Shown here: positions 58,501-64,000 of the stretch, in pieces
How the letters are laid out: every line of letters starts with the position of its first letter
Numbering within the stretch: position 1 is the stretch's first letter
From: Pocillopora verrucosa
Lineage: Eukaryota; Cnidaria; Anthozoa; Scleractinia; Pocilloporidae
Assembly (NCBI RefSeq): GCF_036669915.1
Contig: NC_089324.1
Span: 11,100,118-11,164,117 of the forward strand
Reading direction: 5' to 3'
DNA: 64,000 nucleotides
The notes under the pieces: model-generated
What the model was told of the DNA's origin: nothing
Databases searched by the model: none
Seen by the model: only the letters and a program-made list of their open reading frames with translations
Position numbers and translations under genes: made by a program

Positions 58501-61500
58501 TAACCATTTGACTACCAGATCAAATTTGTAATTCTCTTTACAGTCAACCATACAGTTCTTATAATGTTAGTTCAGAGAATTTAGTATTGGATCAACTTAT
58601 TCTCACATTGATATTTTCCTTTATTCTCATCACTTGTCTGCTTGATATTGTATTGATATTGTTAGGAGAAATTCTGTCTTGGTCACTCATGGGAGTTAAA
58701 GGGTTAATTGGAATAATTTGTTTCATTGATTTTCTTGGTCAACAAGCCTTTGTGCCATAAACACAGCCAAACTTAAAAAAACCTTCTTGGTTTATTTATG
58801 TTATGTTTCACTTCTTCTCCATATATAACACGCAGACATGTAACACAAACAAAAACTAAATGCAACATTCACCCTGACAAGTTTCAACACAGAGGGATCT
58901 CCTAGAATACTCTTCAAAGCATTTGCTTGTTCTTCAAGGATAAGTCCAGCTGTTTTTGGATCATCAAGCGACTTCAGCACAGTCTGCACTGCTATGGAAA
59001 CAAGTGAATCACACATAAGTTATATTCAATAAAAAAAATTACAACGAGTTATCTCCATCTAGATAGTGTAAAGCAACATTTGTGAAAAAATTAAAGTTTG
59101 GATGTTATTGTTAAGTATATCTAGATTCTATCAAAATATTTGTGTATAACCTGATAGTGTTTTTTCTAGAAAAAAAATAACAAAAAAAAAAATCTCAAAT
59201 ATGTAAATCAGGGCTGTCACTGAGGGCCCAGGATACTAAAGGCTGGCTATTTTTTAAAAGTTTGGTTGTTGTTTCACAAAAGTGCATCCTAAAAAATCCT
59301 CAATTTAGCTTAACCCTATAACTTCCATGAGTGACCAAGACAGAATTTCTCTTACAATATCAAGACATTATAAGGTAGATAAGTGATGAGAAAAAAGAAT
59401 TATCAATAAGGGGATTATTAGTTGATTGAATACCAAATTCTCCAAACTAACATCACAAGAACTGTTTTATAGACAGTAAGGAGAATTAGCAATGAGATCT
59501 TGGGAGTTAAAGGGTTATTAACCTTTTGTCTGAACATTTATTCATAATATGAGGACAGTGTCAAACGGGCCAAAAGCTAACAGTCAAAGGACACCTATCT
59601 AATTAAATCAACCCTCTTATAGATAAAGACTGATGCTCACTGATTGTACAAAACTGTGGTTTGAGCAAGACTTTGTGTAAAAAATTGGCCAAAAGAGTCT
59701 GAAGCCTGTCTACTTTGACACACGTCTATGTCTTTGGAAAGGGAAAATACATCAAAGAATAAAATTGAAAACAGAAAAATAAACCCATACTTTATTTGAA
59801 AAACCAAAATTCTTGGCACTTTTGCAATTTCTGAGGCTATGACTTAAAATGCACTCCAGTTGACAGAGGTCAAAATATTTTCCCCACCAAATTCAATTGC
59901 AAATTCAAATTCAGTCTGCCTGAAGAGTCAAATAAAAATCATGATTTATTGTCAAAAACTTTTGAAAGTTTTTACAATGCTGTAGAGGAAAAGGAACAGT
60001 AATGCCTCTCTAGGACAATGTTAGTTGTTCCCTAAAAGTATCATTGATGAAACAGAAAGGACAGATGTTTTATCACATAGTTTTCATGGTCAAAATTAGA
60101 ACTAAGATTATTTGAACATTTGCATAATGTTATCATTTCTGTTTTGTTGTTTTCTTTACAGAAATGTGTCTGGCCTCCACAAGAACCTCCAAGACAGTTA
60201 CTCACATTTCATTTCCTATTCTGACTGGTAATAAACCTTTATTTCGAGCTACCATTTCATCCTTAAACCTTTAAAGTTTAAGACACTGCCAAGTGGCTAC
60301 TTTGAAAAAAGTTTATCCTTAAGCATCTAGGATTGTTAATTAAATAAAAATGACATTTGTTTTGAAATCTTAGGGTAAAATAAGGTCAGTGTTGAGCTCT
60401 GAAAATCAAATTCACAATTAATTGTGAAAACAACATTCCTTTTTTCGGAAATCACAGTAATATTACAAAGAAGGATGATCTTAAAATTTTGGGCCACAAT
60501 GCCTTTTCATTTCACCAAAAATAACAACTGCCCCAAGCTACATCTTTACACAACATCGCTCATGTGTATTAAAGCATTACATATTCTTATCAGTAACAAG
60601 CTTGCAATCCCTAAGCACTAAAAATGCAAACATACACACTGCCTGTCACTATACATGAATGCATGTAGTGCAAAATACATGCAAGTACATGTAAAAATAT
60701 CAATTTGCCAGGGGATAATTAGTTGATCCAATGCTAAATTCTCTGAACTAACATTATAACAATTGTATGATTGACAGTAAGAAGAATTACAATTTTGATG
60801 TGGGAGTTAAAGGTAAAGAGAGTTGAATACCAGCTGGTTGGCACTTAAATTGAGTAAACTAGACCCATCCAAATGGACTATATCTCTAAACATTTACATA
60901 ATTATTCTACTGACACTGTTGGGTCTCAGTATCTATTATTAATAGTGATTTTTTTTTTTTGCAAGATAATAGAAACTGAAATACAAAGCTCTAAAAAATG
61001 AGAATTAAATGTACCAGTCAGATATTGGAATCTCATACAAGCCATCACTGGGTAAACATTATCAAAGTGCATTTTGTTGATACACAACAATCAGATCTTT
61101 TTCACTTTTCTGTCCATCACTATCACCACATTCAAGTAAATTGAGTTTGAAATGCAGGCATGTGGAGATACTTTCACCCTTTCACTCCCAGGATCTCATG
61201 AATAACTCTCCTTACTGTCTGGCTTACAATTCTCGTGATGTTAGTTCAGATAATTTGCTATTGGATTGATCAACTAAAATCCCATAATTTATATTTGCAT
61301 TTATTCCCCTTGCTTGTCTGTTTGATATTGTACGGAGAAATTCTGTCTTTGTCACTTATAAAATTTTAAGGGTTCATTTAAAGGATGTTGCAACTTGAGG
61401 AATGTTCTCTGAACACCACTTTTCAATCTGACTTTGGCACAAAGCTATAATCATGATCTTGTCACATGGTTTAAAATCATAAAGTCTGGTGAAATTTAAT

Positions 61501-62552
61501 CCAACATTTGTGAATACAAAACATAAACATGCCCTTTCTCATTGAATTACTGACTTTTCAGAATTGTCTGAGATAACTCAATAAAAAGTGATTTGTTATA
61601 TTGTTATCTGCAGTTTAAAATTGCAAGGTACAGTTCACAACCACAAATAATGATATATTATACATATATCTCAAATTGAGGTGCAATGTTAAACTCGTGT
61701 GTTAAGAATTTTGCCATGAAAAAGTAACTTAAATTCGAATCAAGCAAAGAAACCGCTAAGGCTTTAAAATATGAAGCTCCTTGACCAAAATAAATTTAAT
61801 CTAGACATTTGATAGTAATTATATTTATTGATGAATAACTATTTTCTGTTTTTATTAAGACCAAAACCGACTGACCATCCTTTGTAAATACTGCCTTCTG
61901 AGGATAACCACAAGCAATTTAAAAGTGGGAAAAAAAACTTCCGTAAACTTAAACATAAGCCGTATCATATCCCTTATAAGAAATTTCTTCCATCGAGACA
62001 GTAAATCCGACGTCATTGCTTTGAAATTATTATTTGACAGCTTAAAGCAATTAACAGCATTTTAGGTTTTATAGTTGGAAATTAACAGTTGAACTACAAT
62101 TAATAAACGATGTCGATCTAACATTGATCAAATTTGCAAAACCCCCAATTCGTGTATCGACAAAGCACACATTTTAAACGGCGGGAATTGGAAATATCCT
62201 CATCAAGTTGAAGTAAACAATTTAGCAATGAAAGCTACACGCTTACTGGTTCGAAACACACCTCTGAAATTACAACCGATAAATAACCTGGAAAGTTTTC
62301 CTCAATCGCGCATATTGAAACGATCTCTACAACATCAGCTATCTGGTCAAATAGATTTAATAAATTACTTTGATTTTTGAACGTGGAACGCAAAATTTTG
62401 GGAGTCCACCCAAGAAACGAACAATCTCAATTCACAATTTGAAATCTTAATACGTCACACATGGCTGACAATATCATATAATTTCAAGCTTTAGCTGTAA
62501 TTGTAGTACCTTCAGAGCTCTGCTCCTGTTCTGACTCGGTTGGTTCCACCAT
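49558..62552 (-). CDS. MAGUK p55 family scaffold (MPP2 / PALS2-MPP6 type), complete 17-coding-exon gene
   Basis: Minus-strand exons: 62510-62552, 58873-58991, 58247-58315, 57920-58003, 57287-57439, 56990-57065, 56679-56761, 56476-56544, 55726-55857, 55079-55140, 53918-53961, 53696-53749, 53303-53383, 52870-52950, 51769-51971, 50888-51016, 49558-49734. All junctions are GT-AG with matching phase; total 1659 bases, 552 aa, the length of human MPP2/PALS2. Domains: two L27 (16-110), PDZ (about 145-228, [14 protein letters not shown]), SH3 (234-297, [12 protein letters not shown] ... NWWQ), basic hook region (298-330), GUK (350-548). The GUK P-loop reads [13 protein letters not shown], lacking the kinase GKS/T, so it is a protein-binding pseudokinase as in other MPPs. 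The C-terminus [11 protein letters not shown] points to MPP2/PALS2 rather than MPP1, 5 or 7. Such proteins scaffold cell-junction and polarity complexes at the membrane. First exon choice: ATG with GCGAAATGG context and phase-1 donor. Confidence 0.95.
49825..50735 (+). mobile_element. Solo LTR, 911 bp, in MAGUK intron 16
   Basis: Starts TGTTAAATGAT, ends TTCTAACA, flanked by ATAT on both sides (49821-49824 and 50736-50739), a 4-bp target duplication. TATAAAAA at 49943. Homologous over its full length to the solo LTR at 561-1390. Confidence 0.85.
51171..51371 (-). mobile_element. MITE-like element, subfamily D, in MAGUK intron 15
   Basis: CAACCCTTTCACCCCTATGG at the left, CGTCAGGGTGTAAAGGGCTA at the right; internal CTCCTTGTCAGCACCTCAGG. 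Confidence 0.75.
51560..51740 (+). mobile_element. MITE-like element, CACTCAATCGAAAA family, diverged
   Basis: TCACTTTGAGTTCTCATTGG and TTACTTTGGTTTTAGTTTTT followed by CAATACACAATTAGAAA match the right half of the 24949 copy. It ends about 28 bases from the splice donor of exon 15. Confidence 0.5.
52488..52760 (-). mobile_element. MITE-like element, CACTCAATCGAAAA family, in MAGUK intron 14
   Basis: Left end CTTTTCGATTGAGTGTAG, right end TTTGACACTCAATTGAAAAT, inverted to each other. Internal ACAACGACCAATCAGAC. Confidence 0.7.
54229..54370. mobile_element. Small TIR element in MAGUK intron 10
   Basis: CCCAGTTGTTCAAAGAGTGG at the left and AACCTTTGAACAACCGCTG at the right are inverted repeats. 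Next inward, GATAAATCACTATCC mirrors GGATAGCGATTTATCC. 142 bp, no coding potential. Confidence 0.7.
55349..55556 (+). mobile_element. MITE-like element, subfamily D, in MAGUK intron 9
   Basis: CCTTTACATCCTAACATCAG at the left, CACACTTAGGGGTTAAAGTG at the right. Confidence 0.75.
55908..56117 (+). mobile_element. MITE-like element, subfamily B, in MAGUK intron 8
   Basis: Near-complete terminal repeats TAACCCTTTAACTCCCAAG and CTTCTGGGAGTTAAAGGGTTA, the best-preserved B copy. Confidence 0.8.
56118..56450 (+). mobile_element. Penelope-like element fragment with GIY-YIG endonuclease text
   Basis: Plus-strand translation has [30 protein letters not shown] and then [11 protein letters not shown], followed past a stop by a WDS...YSNN and LTLESWF pattern. 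This is the C-terminal GIY-YIG nuclease part of Penelope-type retroelements. Stops and frame changes show it is dead. It lies antisense inside MAGUK intron 8 and touches the end of a subfamily B MITE. Confidence 0.7.
57100..57123. repeat. (AAT)n microsatellite in MAGUK intron 5
   Basis: Eight AAT units. Confidence 0.9.
57568..57772 (-). mobile_element. MITE-like element, subfamily B, in MAGUK intron 4
   Basis: TAACCCTTTAACCTGCAG at the left, GATCTTGGGAGTTAAAGC at the right; inverted relative to the copy at 55908. Confidence 0.75.
58501..58706 (+). mobile_element. MITE-like element, subfamily A, in MAGUK intron 2
   Basis: TAACCATTTGACTACCAG at the left, CTCATGGGAGTTAAAGGGTTA at the right. 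Confidence 0.8.
59311..59517 (-). mobile_element. MITE-like element, subfamily A, in MAGUK intron 1
   Basis: TAACCCTATAACTTCCATG at the left, GATCTTGGGAGTTAAAGGGTTA at the right side without the last two bases; complete copy, reversed. Confidence 0.8.
60711..60815 (-). mobile_element. MITE-like element, subfamily A, truncated, in MAGUK intron 1
   Basis: Only the half from GGGGATAATTAGTTGATCCA to GATGTGGGAGTTAAAGGTA is present. Confidence 0.7.
61175..61374 (+). mobile_element. MITE-like element, subfamily A, in MAGUK intron 1
   Basis: CACCCTTTCACTCCCAGG at the left; the right end is eroded (CACTTATAAAATTTTAAGGG). Confidence 0.7.
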
Positions 62553-64000
62553 TTCGCTATAATTTCGAGAAGAATTAGTTCTGCAAAATACGCTCCAGAG
62601 GCTGGGAAAGATGTCCAATAGGTTAGGGAACGCGTTCTGAATAGATTCGAGAACATGCCAATCAAACTAACACAAATTGGTCACGTGAGCTCTCAAACAA
62701 AACAAAGTACTCCAAGGGTGGCGGATTAGACAATCGACGGAATACAGAAGTATTTATTAAATACTCTTTTAGAAATTCAATTTTCACAGGTAATAAAACA
62801 TCGTATCGAGTGCAGACGAGTCATTTGTGTTTGAAATGCTACTGTTGTAAATTTTTCCCAGATCTGTTGTACAAGAAATTCTACCTGCCCCGCTGAGATA
62901 CAATTCATTCCCAGTTCCTCCTCGGATGGGTTGTACCTTTCGCTTCAAAAATGCATTCCGCTGGTAAAGGAATCTCCTACTATTATCGCTTGTTTATGAT
63001 AATAGGTCTCGCCCAAAATACCATCGAACAGAGCAGCAATATTCTACAAGAATCGACGTAGCTTTCCTTAAGGCTTCGACTCTTAGCGAGCTACGTAAGA
63101 GAAGATTTGCTCGGGCGTGCTGTGGAATCCGGTCATTCAGCGCTGGAATTAGAGAAATCGAAGTTCTAAATGATCTTCTAAATTAGCAAAATCTTCTAAA
63201 TGTTCTAAATGAGCCTGATGTAAGTATGTGTCATCAGAGTATAGTTTTTAAATCAGTGTGTTTCCTGTTTTGAAAAGCTACTTGTAAGCTCCTTACAGTA
63301 AATCATTGTTGGATTGTTTCTGGACTTAGAAATTCGCCGAATGTTTATCATGTGGTTGCCATACTGCTAAGAGAACCGTAGCGGTCGTTCGTTTATACTA
63401 CAGCCAGGGGTAATATTGTATGTACATGTAACTTTACTCGTGATAATTCTAGCCCATTCGTCACCCATTATGATGCGGAAGAATTGTCCTTATTTTTCTA
63501 GATTAAGTAAAATACCCACTGAATGTAACTGTTAAAGTCTCGTATAATCTTGGTTTTTGAATTACTCGACAGATATCGAAAATCGTTACTTTAGGAGGTA
63601 CGTGTGTGTAACACAAGATCATCGATTCCATTTCATGCACGTGAGAGTCAACTAAATGTACGGCGAATAATCGTGAATGCTTGGTAACTTCTCGTCAGCC
63701 ATTTTTAAGGGAGTAGTCATGAAATATAAATCAGTCTGTTTTTTATTACAATTTCCTAAACCGTTGACATTGAGAAATGAGTTAACTGATTGTCATGTCA
63801 GCTGAGTAAGTTAACAGCTGTATTTGCTCAGGATATTGCTGCGTGAAATCAAGTACGATAATTAATGGTCGTGTTTCTTATATTGACGAGAAGTTATTGA
63901 ATCAGAAAGTGAAAAAAGGCATTCTCATATTATATATAATGCATAATCAGAAAAGATCACAAAGATATAAAAGTAATGTCAGATTTTTCAATTAATAACT
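62553..64000. other. Upstream of the MAGUK gene; no gene seen
   Basis: Holds the 5' UTR and promoter side of the MAGUK gene. No TATA box or further coding exon was convincing. Confidence 0.4.

Noticed and set aside
62474..62665. A 63-codon frame over the first MAGUK exon as a separate gene
   Set aside because: It reads through the GTACTA donor in a different frame; the ATG at 62550-62552 gives the phase needed by exon 2.

Overview
This is eukaryotic nuclear DNA, most likely from a cnidarian and probably a stony coral. The base composition is AT-rich. Genes are split by GT-AG introns and occur at low density. Short inverted-repeat elements are everywhere, and BEL/Pao, LINE, Penelope and tRNA-like retroelement debris is present. 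A very large TPR-CHAT protein, a lineage-specific type of rhodopsin-like GPCR and a viperin gene all fit a coral. The species call is inference; intron-containing genes rule out a prokaryote.

Layout. 1-3.36 kb: a decayed BEL/Pao retrotransposon (minus strand) interrupted by an 830-bp solo LTR with a 4-bp target-site duplication. 3.4-10.8 kb: non-coding, with several inverted-repeat (MITE-like) copies, tandem duplications and a perfect 2 x 98-bp palindrome at 7273-7475. 10.8-16.6 kb (minus): a TPR-CHAT gene whose coding exon holds 24 nearly identical 120-bp TPR units, followed by a CHAT caspase-like domain with an intact His/Cys pair; a short last exon at 10816-10873 joins in frame. 18.9-22.1 kb: exon-like cassettes with splice signals and a TATA box that could be its 5' end. 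24.5-26.4 kb: a LINE tail and a broken GPCR gene. 28.5-35.3 kb: repeat-rich, no genes. 36.2-38.05 kb (plus): a 19-finger C2H2 zinc-finger gene. 39.6-40.0 kb: a LINE remnant. 40.8-46.8 kb (minus): a complete six-exon viperin (RSAD2) gene that I could join in frame to 371 aa. 46.8-47.97 kb: a tandem repeat array directly upstream of viperin. 49.6-62.55 kb (minus): a complete 17-coding-exon MAGUK gene of the MPP2/PALS2 (MPP6) type, 552 aa. 62.55-64 kb: no recognised gene.

How things relate. There is no operon logic here; each gene has its own introns and flanks. Two genes, viperin and TPR-CHAT, belong to families with prokaryotic antiviral or protease-defence relatives, so the window carries two probable innate-immune genes about 24 kb apart. 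The other strong theme is a single MITE superfamily with about 20 copies in at least four sequence subfamilies, many of them inside introns of viperin and the MAGUK gene.

Exon joins were made by eye from open frames, splice consensus and family similarity. No database search was possible.
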